DNA of 27,944 nt from a virus, in IMG/VR virus record IMGVR_UViG_3300031669_000191, positions 1 to 27,944 of that record. One strand, 5' to 3'. Below the pieces are notes generated by a model that had not been told where the DNA came from, made no database searches, and worked only from the letters and a program-made list of their open reading frames with translations. This document shows positions 13,525 through 23,974 of the stretch, in pieces (the first letter of the stretch is position 1; every line of letters starts with the position of its first letter). The position numbers and the translations under genes are program-made.

Positions 13525-16500
13525 ATGGCTAACGATCTTAGTAAATTAACTCAAGATGTAAAAAATACACAATCAGAAGTAGATATTTTAAAGGGTAAGA
13601 TAGTTGAACTTACCCAAGCCCTTGAACAACTTCTACTTACTGCTTCAAAATCTGGTGGAATTGCCACACCTGCTGGACTAGAAGCTAGTAAACAACGTGT
13701 GTTGGAAGACCCTGAGAAATGGGGTGGTAGGACTGGTGGTGGTTCTAGAATACGAATCAAAGAAGAAGCAGAAGAAATAAGAAAACAAGCACAAGCAGTT
13801 AATAATGTATCTAAAGAGTGGAGAGAACAATCTACCCTTTTGGATAGAGTAAAAGGTCAGTTAAAAGAATTACAGAAAACACCAATTCAATTAGACCTTG
13901 ACATTACTAATGCACAACAAAAATTAGATAATCTTAGAAAATTAATACGACAGGCTCAGGCTGAACTAAAAGACCTTGCATTTGGTTCAGGTGGTCAAGT
14001 AATGAGACCTAGTGTAGGTAGTGATGATCCAAGTAAGTATAGAGTTCTTACAGATAAACAAATTGATAAAAGTTGGGGAGGAGAAGATGCAGAATCCTTT
14101 AAAAAGTCTGCACAAAGTATTAGAGATAAAATTGCTGCTTTAAACGATTTACAAAAAGAGGAAAAAGAACTAACCTCTACATTTGAAGAGAGGGCAGAAG
14201 CCCAACGAGAATTAAATAAAATTCAAGATGCAGAGAATGCTGAGAAAAGGGTTGCTGATATTGCACAAGAAGTTTCTCAGGAGAAAGAACTAACTGGTGC
14301 AATAAGGGAACAGACACAAGCTCGTCAAGAATTAGCTCAAGAGAGGAAGAGGGTAAGGGACACACTTCCTCCATCCCCTGATGAATTAATGGATGGATTG
14401 GGTACGGGACCAAAAGGTACAAAAGAACAAAGAATTTTTAGTGAAGATGAGGGACTCAAAGCATTAGCTGGACAAAGTAAAGAGGCAGAGGTAGCAGCCA
14501 AGAGTTTGCAAGTAGCAATAGAGAATGTTAATAAAGAAATTGGTAAATATGGCGATAGCGTTACTGGACAACAGACATCCATAAGGCTTTTAGAGAATGG
14601 ACTTAGACAATACGATACTACAATAGTAACTGCTGGTGGAGCTACTCGTAAGTTTACTCAATATTTAGATGAAAATAATAGAATTTTAACTAAAGCCCAG
14701 GTAGAGGCTAGAGAAACTGCGGCTGCTGCTAAAGAACTAGCTACTGCATTCAAAAATGCTGATGCGGCTAGATATGATATTGCAGCTAAAGCTGCAGCAA
14801 AAGCTGGATTTGATCCAGAGAAAGATTTAAAAGATGTATATACCCAACATCCATCCGGAGTAAGTTTCTTAAAATATGAAATGGAGGATGGTATGGGAGT
14901 AACCCAAAAGTATGAGGTAGTTCTAGATAAGTTTGGTAAAGAATTAAATAGAACTAACAGACGACTTTTGGGTTTTGCGGAATCTGTTAAAAAGAATACA
15001 ATTGAGTTAATTAAATGGTCAGTTGGTGTTACATTAGTTTATGGTACTTATTATAAATTTCAGCAATTATTAGAAACAGCTATAGATAATCAATCTAAAC
15101 TAGCCGTTGTTGCAGTTACTTTGGGTAATGCCCAAAGAGATTTAAATGACATTTTTGATGATGCGGCTAAAGTAGCATTATTAACTGGTGAAAGTATTAA
15201 TGCTGTATTAGAGACTTATACATACGCTTATAGAGCAGTTGGTGCAATTGCCGATCCAATGATAAGAACTGCTAAAGCAAATCAATTATTAACAGATGCT
15301 ACTATCCTTAACAAACTATCTTCATTAGATGCAGCCTCATCTATTGATGTGTTAGCAGGTTCTTTACGACAGTTGCAAGGTCCAGCTATGACTGTGGGAG
15401 AGGCATTTGATTATGGTACTGATCTATTAGATAAATGGGTAGTAACTACAAGAAATGCTAATGTTGATTTAGCTACATTAGCCACAGCTTTTTCAGTAAC
15501 TGCTGAGAGTGCAATGAATGCGGGTATGTCTGTAGAGGAATTAAATGCTGTTATTGCCTCATTAGCAGAAAAAATTGGTGGTTTAGGAGGAAGAGAAACT
15601 GGTAATGCAGTAAGAGCATTAATTGGTGGTGTTTACCAAGAACAAGCTACCACTATTTTAGCTAAGTATGGTATTGCTGTGAAAGATACTGCTGGACAAA
15701 TGAGAGACTTCTTAGAAATCTCTAGAGATATCTATGAATTATACGACCAAGAAATTATTTCAGCTAGTGAATTAAATAAAATTGGTTTAGTATTGGGTGG
15801 TGGAGTTAGACGTGGGCAGCAATATGTAGCCTACTTATCAGATTTTGGCAATGTTTTGGAGATAGTAGAAAAGCAGTCAAATTCCTCTGGAGCATCTCAA
15901 CAAGCTCTCGGAATTATAATGGATACACTCCAAGTTACATTAACTAAATTAAGTAACTCTGTTCAAAACCTTGCACAAACAATGGGAACTGAGGGAGGAT
16001 TACTAGGAGCAGCTAATTCAGTTCTAAAGGTGATGACATTTTTAGTAGATACAACAGAACAACTTGTATCTCTATTTGGTAAATTAACACTTCCAGCTGC
16101 ATTACTTGGGTTAGGTGCTGGTTACTTTAGTTTAGGTGGGTCAATAGGACAGGCTAAACGTGCTGATTTTGCTGGTAAAATAGGTAGTGGTACTCAAAAT
16201 ATGATGGGTGGAATGATGGGAATGCTTCCATTTTTCCAAAAATCAGACCTTCAAAATATAAAACCTGTAGTTGGTTCAGATGGAAAGATAAGTCATTTCC
16301 AAAAAGTCCCAACTGGTCTTATTGCTCTTCCTCCTGGTGTATCTATGGGCGGGATACAAAAAACAGGAGCACAAACGATCCCTGCACGTGCAGGAGCATT
16401 TATGCAGCAGAACTATTGGGGAATGATGCCTGGTGCATTAGCTGCTGTAAGTAGAGTGGGAGAAGAAGATTATGCTGGTGCTGGAATAACCATGGCTGCT

Positions 16501-18948
16501 ACTATTGGTGGAGCTTTAGTAGGAGGACCTTGGGGAGCGTTATTTGGTACTATGATTGCAGAAACATTTATAGCAGGGATGAGAGATGCTGAAGCTGATC
16601 TAACTGATATATTAGTTTCTCCATTACAAGAGTATACAGAAGAGGAGAAAGGAGTAGTAGAGCTATCTGATTTAGAGGCAAGACGAAAAATAAATACAGA
16701 AGCAGTCTTAGCAGAAGGAACGATTCCAATATTAGGTTTGCTTGATACATTCGTAAATAATATGAATGCTAAGATTTTTCAAGCATTTGGAGCAGAAGGT
16801 GCTCCCATATATGGTCAACCAACTAATCTTTTTGAAAAGCCAGAAAAACTTGGTTATATAAAACCAGGTGTAAAAGTAGATGAGATGGCTCTAATGTATC
16901 TAGAGTTAGAAGCAGCTAGATATGATGCATTGAAGAAGTCTGGAAGAGCACTTAATGATGCTACCAAAGCAAGACATCAAGAAATTCAAGTTTTAATAGA
17001 AGAAGCAAAACTATTAAGTTCCAGATCATTAGACCCAATCTCAATAGATAAATCTACTTTTTCTATAGAAATGAAACGACTTAATGAAGATTTTGGAGGT
17101 TATCTCAATGACCTATCAGTAGGATTTCAAAAGCAATTACGTACTCAAGTGACAGAAGGAGAAATCCCTACTAAAGAATTTACAACAGGTCTTGAAACTG
17201 CTCAAGGTGCTAGACCTAACGTTCTTGCAATACAAGCAGCATTATCAATTGCATCAGGAATTGCTGAAATGAGGGGTGAGGGAGAAAAGATACCTATAAC
17301 CAAAAAGAACATGGAAGAGTTTTTTAATTTAGTAACTGAGGCATCTCCAGATGTTGTTACTACCCTTACACAAATGACCACTAAAATAGTTGACCTTTCA
17401 GCAGGATTAGATTCTTTAGAGGGATTGGATGTAACTGCTACAGTAAATATAGAAGGAATAGATTGGACTAGGGAACAATTAGAGGATCAAATAATAGAAA
17501 CTCTTAAAGATATACCGATTTATGCCGAGTTTGCTAAAGATGCATTAGAAGACATGGCAATGGCTAAAATTCCTCAACCTCAAATGGTTATGACAGGATT
17601 TGAAGATCGAACTACCGCACAAATGGATATGGTAATTCAGAAAGCTAGGGATTTACAAGACGAACAATTAAAAGCCATATATCAAGCCGATCCTACAGAT
17701 GAAATGGGTATAGATTGGTATGAATGGCAAACAAAACAAGCTGGAGATGCTCAACCTATTTTCGTTTATTTAGGTGAATTAATGGGATATCATATGGCAA
17801 AGGGACTTCTTGGTACAGAATACCTAAATCAAGCTCTTGAAGATTTAGTTAATTCAATGCAAATTCCTGATTTAGAATTTGGATATCAATTTCTTGATAC
17901 AACCCAAGCCCAAATGCAAACTATAATGCCACAATATGAGGCGATAAGACAATCTATTCTATCTGCTGGTGGAAAATCTGAAGAATCTGCATTACTAACA
18001 TTTTTTAGTAATTCTTCTAGTCCAGTTTATATGCAAAAAGATTGGACAATTATACAGTTTCTATTAGGTCAACTTCTAAAAACAGAACAAAATGCATTAA
18101 AAACAAATAGAGACCAGCTAAAAGCCGCAGAGAAGCAATTGGAAGGCATTTATAACCTCCCTGGTGGAGCCAGTTTTTATGTGCCATTTGATGCCTATGC
18201 TATGAAGTATAAACCAGAGGAAGAAGGTGGTATTCCAGATTTTGAAATACCAGTTCAAGATTTTCAGATTGCAGTTGATAAATTTGGAAGTATATTAGAT
18301 CAATATAAGAATTATAATGTAGAGGCTATTCAATCTCTTGTAGGTGTATTTGAGTATATGGAAACTCAATTTGATAAGAATAGACCAACTCAACCAAAAA
18401 CCTATGATGTAGAGGCTATTCAATCCCTTGCAGGTATGAAATTTCCTGAAGAACCTATTGATACAAATGTTTTAAATATTGGAGATATACTTATGACTGC
18501 TGGTGGAAATCTTTTAGAAAATATAGTAACAGCCCTGACAAAAACTTTTGAAGTATTCTTTCCACCGAAAACTGAAGAATCAACTTCTGCTGAGGATGCA
18601 AAAACCATCAAAACCTATGACGTAGAGGCTATTCAATCTAGTCTATCTCCTTTAACATCTAAACTTAGTGAACTTGTATCCCAATTAACCCTTCAAAATA
18701 AGCAAGGTCTCGGAAGTACTGAGTTTGATCTAGCAGAAACTCTATCTGGAGGGGCAATTACTTTGTCAGATATTAACTTCACAACTCCAGATGTTTCTAC
18801 TAAACTATCAATGAATGTAGATGTGAGAACCACACTACACCTTGATGGACAGGAAATATGGGATTCTATTAAAGATTATGCCCGTACAGACCTAGTTAAT
18901 TATGGTGGAGTAGCTGGATCAGCTAGTGCGAATTACACATTTGCATAA
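13525..18948 (+). CDS. Tail tape measure protein
   Basis: At 1807 residues this is one of the two largest class of proteins here and sits directly after the chaperones, the standard tape-measure position. It sets tail length and leaves the tube during DNA injection. Residues 1 to about 480 are charged coiled coil (many Glu/Lys/Gln heptads). Residues about 515-815 resemble the conserved tape-measure core (NAGMSVEELNAVIASLAEKI, GGRETGNAVRALIGGVYQEQ, VLGGGVRRGQQYVAYLSDFG). Hydrophobic, possibly membrane-inserting segments occur near 490-510 (WSVGVTLVYGTYY), 855-875 (PAALLGLGAGYFSLGG) and 965-1017 (Ala/Gly-rich, including ATIGGALVGGPWGALFG). The C-terminal third has three YDVEAIQS-type repeats. 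At the usual 0.15 nm per residue, the tail would be about 270 nm. GAGGG at 13515-13519 serves as ribosome site. I see no lysozyme or peptidase motif. Confidence 0.85.
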   Translation: MANDLSKLTQDVKNTQSEVDILKGKIVELTQALEQLLLTASKSGGIATPAGLEASKQRVLEDPEKWGGRTGGGSRIRIKEEAEEIRKQAQAVNNVSKEWREQSTLLDRVKGQLKELQKTPIQLDLDITNAQQKLDNLRKLIRQAQAELKDLAFGSGGQVMRPSVGSDDPSKYRVLTDKQIDKSWGGEDAESFKKSAQSIRDKIAALNDLQKEEKELTSTFEERAEAQRELNKIQDAENAEKRVADIAQEVSQEKELTGAIREQTQARQELAQERKRVRDTLPPSPDELMDGLGTGPKGTKEQRIFSEDEGLKALAGQSKEAEVAAKSLQVAIENVNKEIGKYGDSVTGQQTSIRLLENGLRQYDTTIVTAGGATRKFTQYLDENNRILTKAQVEARETAAAAKELATAFKNADAARYDIAAKAAAKAGFDPEKDLKDVYTQHPSGVSFLKYEMEDGMGVTQKYEVVLDKFGKELNRTNRRLLGFAESVKKNTIELIKWSVGVTLVYGTYYKFQQLLETAIDNQSKLAVVAVTLGNAQRDLNDIFDDAAKVALLTGESINAVLETYTYAYRAVGAIADPMIRTAKANQLLTDATILNKLSSLDAASSIDVLAGSLRQLQGPAMTVGEAFDYGTDLLDKWVVTTRNANVDLATLATAFSVTAESAMNAGMSVEELNAVIASLAEKIGGLGGRETGNAVRALIGGVYQEQATTILAKYGIAVKDTAGQMRDFLEISRDIYELYDQEIISASELNKIGLVLGGGVRRGQQYVAYLSDFGNVLEIVEKQSNSSGASQQALGIIMDTLQVTLTKLSNSVQNLAQTMGTEGGLLGAANSVLKVMTFLVDTTEQLVSLFGKLTLPAALLGLGAGYFSLGGSIGQAKRADFAGKIGSGTQNMMGGMMGMLPFFQKSDLQNIKPVVGSDGKISHFQKVPTGLIALPPGVSMGGIQKTGAQTIPARAGAFMQQNYWGMMPGALAAVSRVGEEDYAGAGITMAATIGGALVGGPWGALFGTMIAETFIAGMRDAEADLTDILVSPLQEYTEEEKGVVELSDLEARRKINTEAVLAEGTIPILGLLDTFVNNMNAKIFQAFGAEGAPIYGQPTNLFEKPEKLGYIKPGVKVDEMALMYLELEAARYDALKKSGRALNDATKARHQEIQVLIEEAKLLSSRSLDPISIDKSTFSIEMKRLNEDFGGYLNDLSVGFQKQLRTQVTEGEIPTKEFTTGLETAQGARPNVLAIQAALSIASGIAEMRGEGEKIPITKKNMEEFFNLVTEASPDVVTTLTQMTTKIVDLSAGLDSLEGLDVTATVNIEGIDWTREQLEDQIIETLKDIPIYAEFAKDALEDMAMAKIPQPQMVMTGFEDRTTAQMDMVIQKARDLQDEQLKAIYQADPTDEMGIDWYEWQTKQAGDAQPIFVYLGELMGYHMAKGLLGTEYLNQALEDLVNSMQIPDLEFGYQFLDTTQAQMQTIMPQYEAIRQSILSAGGKSEESALLTFFSNSSSPVYMQKDWTIIQFLLGQLLKTEQNALKTNRDQLKAAEKQLEGIYNLPGGASFYVPFDAYAMKYKPEEEGGIPDFEIPVQDFQIAVDKFGSILDQYKNYNVEAIQSLVGVFEYMETQFDKNRPTQPKTYDVEAIQSLAGMKFPEEPIDTNVLNIGDILMTAGGNLLENIVTALTKTFEVFFPPKTEESTSAEDAKTIKTYDVEAIQSSLSPLTSKLSELVSQLTLQNKQGLGSTEFDLAETLSGGAITLSDINFTTPDVSTKLSMNVDVRTTLHLDGQEIWDSIKDYARTDLVNYGGVAGSASANYTFA
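18310..18639 (+). repeat. Three spaced YDVEAIQS repeats in the tape measure
   Basis: The motif (N/T)Y(N/D)VEAIQS occurs at residues 1596-1604, 1626-1634 and 1697-1705 of the tape measure. The first two are exactly 30 residues apart and the third is 71 further. The DNA copies are also alike (the core TAGAGGCTATTCAATC occurs in all three), suggesting fairly recent duplication of a small unit near the C-terminus. Confidence 0.7.
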
Positions 18949-18958
18949 GGAGTAAATT

Positions 18959-19321
18959 ATGCCTTGGACTTATAATAGTATACGTATCTATGTAAACGAA
19001 CTAAATGATACCGATATACAGGAAGTAGCTAAACTTACTCCATTTGGTGGAGGAAGTATTTACCATGTATTTGGTTATCAAGACCCTGCTACAAAAATAT
19101 CTGGTATCATAGTTGGATTAGATGATAGAGATTCTTTACGTGCTTGTAAAGAAGATGGTGGTATCTATGAATTAGATACTCCTTGGGGGGTGTGGTGTAG
19201 TGGTTATCTAAAGCAACTGACCAGTAAATTACAGAATTCATATTGTCAGACCATGAGAGCAGATTTACCTGATGATTCTCCAGTATTTGTAGTTGAATTG
19301 GAGATATATAACGAGGAGTAA
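18959..19321 (+). CDS. Small tail-tip protein, unknown
   Basis: This 120-residue protein lies just after the tape measure, where distal-tail or baseplate wedge proteins are usually encoded. It is beta-rich: WTYNSIRIYVNELND at the start, SIYHVFGYQDPATKISGIIV in the middle, then TPWGVWCSGYLKQLTSKLQ and a closing strand VFVVELEIYNEE. The strand-turn-strand pattern could suit a small ring protein of the tail tip. It has three cysteines without CxxC spacing. AAGGAG at 18947-18952 is 6 bases from the ATG. The stop overlaps the next start as TAATG, so the two are coupled. I cannot name a family. Confidence 0.5.
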   Translation: MPWTYNSIRIYVNELNDTDIQEVAKLTPFGGGSIYHVFGYQDPATKISGIIVGLDDRDSLRACKEDGGIYELDTPWGVWCSGYLKQLTSKLQNSYCQTMRADLPDDSPVFVVELEIYNEE

Positions 19322-20367
19322 TGGGAAATCCTTCTAAAACTTTAAGTGCTACTATAACTGGTGTTGATGTAAATAAAAAAACATCAGTTAACATATCTAA
19401 TTCACATGATTCTGCCGTAGCAATAGCTACTATTTCTTGTACAAATACTTCTCTAGAAATAGGAGACCCTATTATAATAAACTTAGGTTACACAACTGGA
19501 GTTGTAAAGGTATTTGAAGGTTATGTTAAAAATGTTAATTATGATGTACCAAATGGATTATATGCAATAACTTCTCATGATAAAATGGTTAGAGCAGTAG
19601 ACTTCTTTATGGTTTCAGAAAGTGCAGAAGACCCATTTACTTTTAACAACATGTCTGGTGAGGATTTAGTTCAATGGGTTTTAGAAATGAGTGGGCTAAC
19701 AAGTTTTCACCTAGATGAAACCTATTTTACATTTGCAGTTCATCATGATGGAGAGTTTAATGTAGTAAGTTCGTACGACTATGCTAAAAATATATCTAGA
19801 ATCTTAGCTTGGAATTTATGGATGGATGAGAATGGAGTTGTCCAATTTACAAATAGAAAACCCTTTCCAATGGATGGTTCTTTACTCCAACCAGGAGACC
19901 CACCATTTGGCATAAATGACGCATCAGGTATTTCCCTAACTGATGATGATATCCTTAGTATAGGATTAAACAAACATGAGAGAGACTTAAGAAACAAGGT
20001 AGTTGTTTATGGGTCAGAAGCTATAAGTGCTAATTCTTCGAGTGCAACTTCTTATAATCCTTTAACCGATGCCTACGAACAGGTTCTTCCGATTGATTAT
20101 TACAAAACATCCGTTTTAGCTTCTCCCATAATTACTGATCAAAACTTTGCACAAGATGCTTGCGATTATAACTTATCTTTATTAAATAGGATATCAGTTG
20201 AAGTTTCAATAAGTATAGAAGGAAACCCAAATCTACAGTGTAGAGATTGTGTTAATTTAAATCAAACTACTTTAGACGCTACTGCAAATAGGTTATGGTA
20301 CATTTATCAAGCAGAACACAACTGGAGTAGCCAAGGCTATTTAACAACTATGACTTTAAGAATTTAA
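19321..20367 (+). CDS. Baseplate/tail-hub-like protein
   Basis: This 348-residue protein has the plan of phage tail-hub proteins (gp27/gpD type). An N-terminal barrel-like part contains LEIGDPIIINLGYTTGVVKV and FEGYVKNVNYDVPNGLYAI. A middle domain has DLVQWVLEMSGLTSF and ISRILAWNLWMDENGVVQF. A C-terminal part begins LNKHERDLRNKVVVYGSEA and ends with strands including RLWYIYQAEHNWSSQGYLTT. The order 'GD-strand, channel domain, LRNKVVVYG barrel' is typical of hubs that plug the tube end. It shares architecture with the first 310 residues of the following gene. It starts by TAATG overlap with the gene before. No enzymatic domain is visible. The call is from pattern and location. Confidence 0.55.
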   Translation: MGNPSKTLSATITGVDVNKKTSVNISNSHDSAVAIATISCTNTSLEIGDPIIINLGYTTGVVKVFEGYVKNVNYDVPNGLYAITSHDKMVRAVDFFMVSESAEDPFTFNNMSGEDLVQWVLEMSGLTSFHLDETYFTFAVHHDGEFNVVSSYDYAKNISRILAWNLWMDENGVVQFTNRKPFPMDGSLLQPGDPPFGINDASGISLTDDDILSIGLNKHERDLRNKVVVYGSEAISANSSSATSYNPLTDAYEQVLPIDYYKTSVLASPIITDQNFAQDACDYNLSLLNRISVEVSISIEGNPNLQCRDCVNLNQTTLDATANRLWYIYQAEHNWSSQGYLTTMTLRI

Positions 20368-20368
20368 T

Positions 20369-23300
20369 ATGATTGAAATACTTCATAATACAACAGATAT
20401 AACAAGTTTAGTTATATCCTATTCTAGAACACAAGAGATATGCTCTGGAACAGGAACTCTTGATATTGTATTATCAAATGAGGGAAGGTCTTATTCTGTT
20501 TGGGATGTTATTGAATTATCTGAAGATGGGACTAAAAAGGGTGAATATTTCATAACAGAGACAGATGATGATAAGAATACTGGCACTACATTAATAAATG
20601 CTCAGGATGGTTCTAAAAAATTAACAGATTATTATGTTGATGAGGTTTATGAAGTTGAATCAGATACATATACACGCCCACTAATCACCATGTATTTAGA
20701 CTTAGCTGGTGTTTCCTATTCATTTACAGCAGGAAATGGGGTTCTTATAGGTGCAGGAGCTTCCTTTGGAATGGGAAGTGCATATGAAAATATTATGACT
20801 TTGCTTCAATATAGTGGTTGGTATATGTATTTCAATTCGGTTAATACTTGTATCATAGGTAAATTGGCAGTTAACCCAAGTGGTGCTGAAGAAATAACAG
20901 ATGCTACTATTCTATATATAAAAAAGCATAAAAATGATGATATGCTAAGAAATAAAGCAGTAGTATGGGGAGGTAGTGCATATCCAGAAGGAGGGATGGT
21001 TGGTGTAAGTAAACAAGTCCATACACCTTGGAATTATGATAGAAATGATTTAAGAGCAGTTGTTATATCTAATGGAAATATTAGAGATTATCCCTCTGCC
21101 AATTTAATGGCTAATAAATTAATACAGGAATTTGCTAGAATAACTATAGAAAAAGTAATAAACATAGCCGGTCCAACCACACTTTCTATAGGAGATTATG
21201 TAAGCATAGATTCTAAATGGTGGAGAGGTTCTGGACTAATAACTACTAATGCAGCTTCGTTTAGTGCAAATGATGGATTTCTAACTAATATTGTTTTGGA
21301 TCAAAGATGTCCACGATTGTTTGGTTTTTGGAAAAAATATCCCGATCCAGAAGACCCAACTGATTTTGATTATATTTATGTTGGTACTAATGGAGCAGGA
21401 GTGCGAAGAAAACAAATTAGTGATATAATTTGGAGCAATTATTCAGAAGGTCTTGAAAATTTATCCATTATAGATTTATTTGTTAAAGATGGAACAGTCG
21501 TATGTGTAGCAGAAGATGGATACTTATATATAAGAACAGAGAAAGAATTATCTTGGACTAAATACTCTCATGGAAATTTAATAGGAACAGGTGAAGCATC
21601 CTATTTAGAAGAAGATATACAGGCAGTAGCTTGTTCAATTAATAGCGAGGGAGTTGTTATTTGTGGATATAATTCCTCACCTGATGCATGGGTAATAGGA
21701 ATAAATAATGAGGGAAACCAAGTTTTTGTAGATCAAGTTCAATATACACCCCTTGGAGGAGGAGATTTAGTAACAGATGTTACCATATTTGATTTAGAAG
21801 CTTATAATTCTAATACTAATGTTATTACAACCGCAGGATCACTTCAAGCAGAAGGATATAGAGCACGCCAAAGTACCAGGATGACCGCCTATCCTACTAG
21901 TACTTCCACTGGTACTTTTACTATTGGAGATGATTCCAATATAGTATCTACTTTAGGAGAGGGTGGTTTATATGATTATCGAGAAGAAGATATTGATCCA
22001 GAATCTGTTACTTTTCCAAGTGGTATTACTCCATTAATAGATAAATTTGGAAGTAATTACATGTTTGCATTTAGCATTGCTGATGCATGGTGTACTTGTT
22101 CTAAAATAAATTTAAGTACTCTTGATGTAGAAACACATACTTTTTTATATCCTCCTGAAATTCTTGGTTATCCAGCTTTAGGAGGAGGAGTGAATGCAGT
22201 TTATCAAAGGGATGAAAATAGTTTTGCTATTATTACTTCTGGATATGATAGCCCATATTCACTTGTTTACGGATTTGAATACACATTTGGAGAGACAGTA
22301 CATCCAACCGCATATTTAATGGGAAGACTTACTGGTGGAAGTGTAATAGATTATACTTTATTAGGAAATACTGTTTTAATAAGACACGATGGAGAATGGG
22401 ATGAAGAAACTCAAACTCCACCCCATATGGCTGCAATGAGTAGACTGTGGACTTATAATCTAGATTCTTTCTCTGCATTCGCTTATGTTTTTAATTCAAT
22501 TTCAGAAACATCATCTATAGATGGAAATGATAGTCAATATTGGCAAGAACTTCTATATGGTACTCCTATGACTGCTATGATGCCAGGTCCAAATTCTGCA
22601 ACATTCACAACTTTATGGACAAAATTATGGCAATGGCACTGGACTCCTCCTCCCCCCTATCAATATTTCTTTCAAGATGCAATTAAAATAGTACATCAGA
22701 GTTTTGTAGTAACAAAAGATTCTGATAGTGAAAATGTTACTATATTTATGGGAGGAGAAATTATAGATGAATATTACACTAAAGAAAATGATAGACGTAT
22801 TGATGAAACTATAAATAGAGCTGGATTGACTGCTGGTGGGGGGTGCATGATGCAGTTCGATATAGTTGATAGAGAAGATGATACACCATCTGGTATTGAA
22901 TATGCCCATCGTATCTATTCATTTAATCAAGATGGTATCAGAGTTGGAAGAATGGCAACTTATAAAGGAGTAGAATGGGGTACTGCTTGGACTGACATTT
23001 ATGCAGGAACATATTATCATTTTGGAGTAAGTGGGAAATTTTATGAACCTATTTGGCTTTCATTATATACAGAAGGTACTGATAAATATATCATTTTTAG
23101 GAATTTAACAAACGCTACCTATAGAGTAAAATGTTATCCAAATTACATTACAACAACTTTAGGAACTGAAGCGGAGGTTGGCTCATTAAGTTTTGCCTAT
23201 GTATTTGATGACAATGATCGTACTATTTATGTTAGAGGAAAAGATAGAACTTTTGCTAGTGTAAATGCATTATTTGGATTTAGTCTTGTTGGTGGAGAAT

Positions 23301-23974
23301 GGAAAATAACTAAGGAATTTATTACAGGACATACTTATACAAGTCCTAGTCTTTTAAGAGAATTTGTAATTGTCCTAGTAAGTGGAACAACTTATAGGCT
23401 TATAAAAGGATTTCCAGTTGGACCACCTAGCAATACATTAGCTCATGTTATTGGTGAAAGTTTTGAGGCAATTCATGAACCTGGAGGAAATCCTACTGTA
23501 GAAATTAGCAAAGGTTCTCCTATAGAAGTTTATCATAAAGCAGGTGTTTTTGCAACAGATAGTGCATTCTTATACCAAAATTCTTTTCCAACTATATCTG
23601 GATGGTCAGAAATAGAATCAGCAATACCAATACACGATTTAAGAGTTTTTGATATTATTGACCCGACTACATTTACTATAGCTAGTGGATATATAGGAGA
23701 TGAATTACGTTGGGTTGGGGTGGCAACAACTACTAATCTTAAAGCTTTCCCAACATCTTTATCTGGTGATCCTATTACAATTGCTGAGTTTGATGGTACT
23801 GTCACTCATTTTGAAACAACAAACTATAATGAAAACCCTTATCTTTTTGTGGCAATATCGGGTAGTGGGGCAGGTTTTTGGCAACGTAGCCAAGATGGGG
23901 CTGAGTTTGAAGAGTATTCTCTTGGATTACCATCTGAGCATGTAACAATTATCAGGGCAGACGATAGGATTTAA
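20369..23974 (+). CDS. Hub-like protein fused to a large propeller-like tail-tip domain
   Basis: This 1201-residue protein starts one base after the previous stop. Residues 1 to about 310 resemble the preceding hub: a barrel-like start (WDVIELSEDGTKKGEYFITE), an ENIMTLLQYSGWYMYFNSVN segment, then LRNKAVVWGGSAYPEGG and TTLSIGDYVSIDSKWW, parallel to LRNKVVVYG in its neighbour. From about 325 to the end the sequence is a long run of short strands and Trp/Tyr-Gly turns, for example DYIYVGTNGAGVRRKQ, VVCVAEDGYLYIRTEKELSW and FVAISGSGAGFWQRSQDG. This pattern is typical of beta-propeller or sialidase-like repeats, often used for glycan binding at tail tips. No Asp-box catalytic set is obvious, so a binding role is more likely than an enzyme. 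The protein probably sits at the tail tip. Confidence 0.55.
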   Translation: MIEILHNTTDITSLVISYSRTQEICSGTGTLDIVLSNEGRSYSVWDVIELSEDGTKKGEYFITETDDDKNTGTTLINAQDGSKKLTDYYVDEVYEVESDTYTRPLITMYLDLAGVSYSFTAGNGVLIGAGASFGMGSAYENIMTLLQYSGWYMYFNSVNTCIIGKLAVNPSGAEEITDATILYIKKHKNDDMLRNKAVVWGGSAYPEGGMVGVSKQVHTPWNYDRNDLRAVVISNGNIRDYPSANLMANKLIQEFARITIEKVINIAGPTTLSIGDYVSIDSKWWRGSGLITTNAASFSANDGFLTNIVLDQRCPRLFGFWKKYPDPEDPTDFDYIYVGTNGAGVRRKQISDIIWSNYSEGLENLSIIDLFVKDGTVVCVAEDGYLYIRTEKELSWTKYSHGNLIGTGEASYLEEDIQAVACSINSEGVVICGYNSSPDAWVIGINNEGNQVFVDQVQYTPLGGGDLVTDVTIFDLEAYNSNTNVITTAGSLQAEGYRARQSTRMTAYPTSTSTGTFTIGDDSNIVSTLGEGGLYDYREEDIDPESVTFPSGITPLIDKFGSNYMFAFSIADAWCTCSKINLSTLDVETHTFLYPPEILGYPALGGGVNAVYQRDENSFAIITSGYDSPYSLVYGFEYTFGETVHPTAYLMGRLTGGSVIDYTLLGNTVLIRHDGEWDEETQTPPHMAAMSRLWTYNLDSFSAFAYVFNSISETSSIDGNDSQYWQELLYGTPMTAMMPGPNSATFTTLWTKLWQWHWTPPPPYQYFFQDAIKIVHQSFVVTKDSDSENVTIFMGGEIIDEYYTKENDRRIDETINRAGLTAGGGCMMQFDIVDREDDTPSGIEYAHRIYSFNQDGIRVGRMATYKGVEWGTAWTDIYAGTYYHFGVSGKFYEPIWLSLYTEGTDKYIIFRNLTNATYRVKCYPNYITTTLGTEAEVGSLSFAYVFDDNDRTIYVRGKDRTFASVNALFGFSLVGGEWKITKEFITGHTYTSPSLLREFVIVLVSGTTYRLIKGFPVGPPSNTLAHVIGESFEAIHEPGGNPTVEISKGSPIEVYHKAGVFATDSAFLYQNSFPTISGWSEIESAIPIHDLRVFDIIDPTTFTIASGYIGDELRWVGVATTTNLKAFPTSLSGDPITIAEFDGTVTHFETTNYNENPYLFVAISGSGAGFWQRSQDGAEFEEYSLGLPSEHVTIIRADDRI

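Noticed and set aside
22625-22909. Reverse-strand frame of 94 codons
   Set aside because: It lies wholly within the propeller-like gene, with no supporting start signal and no other minus-strand genes in the window.
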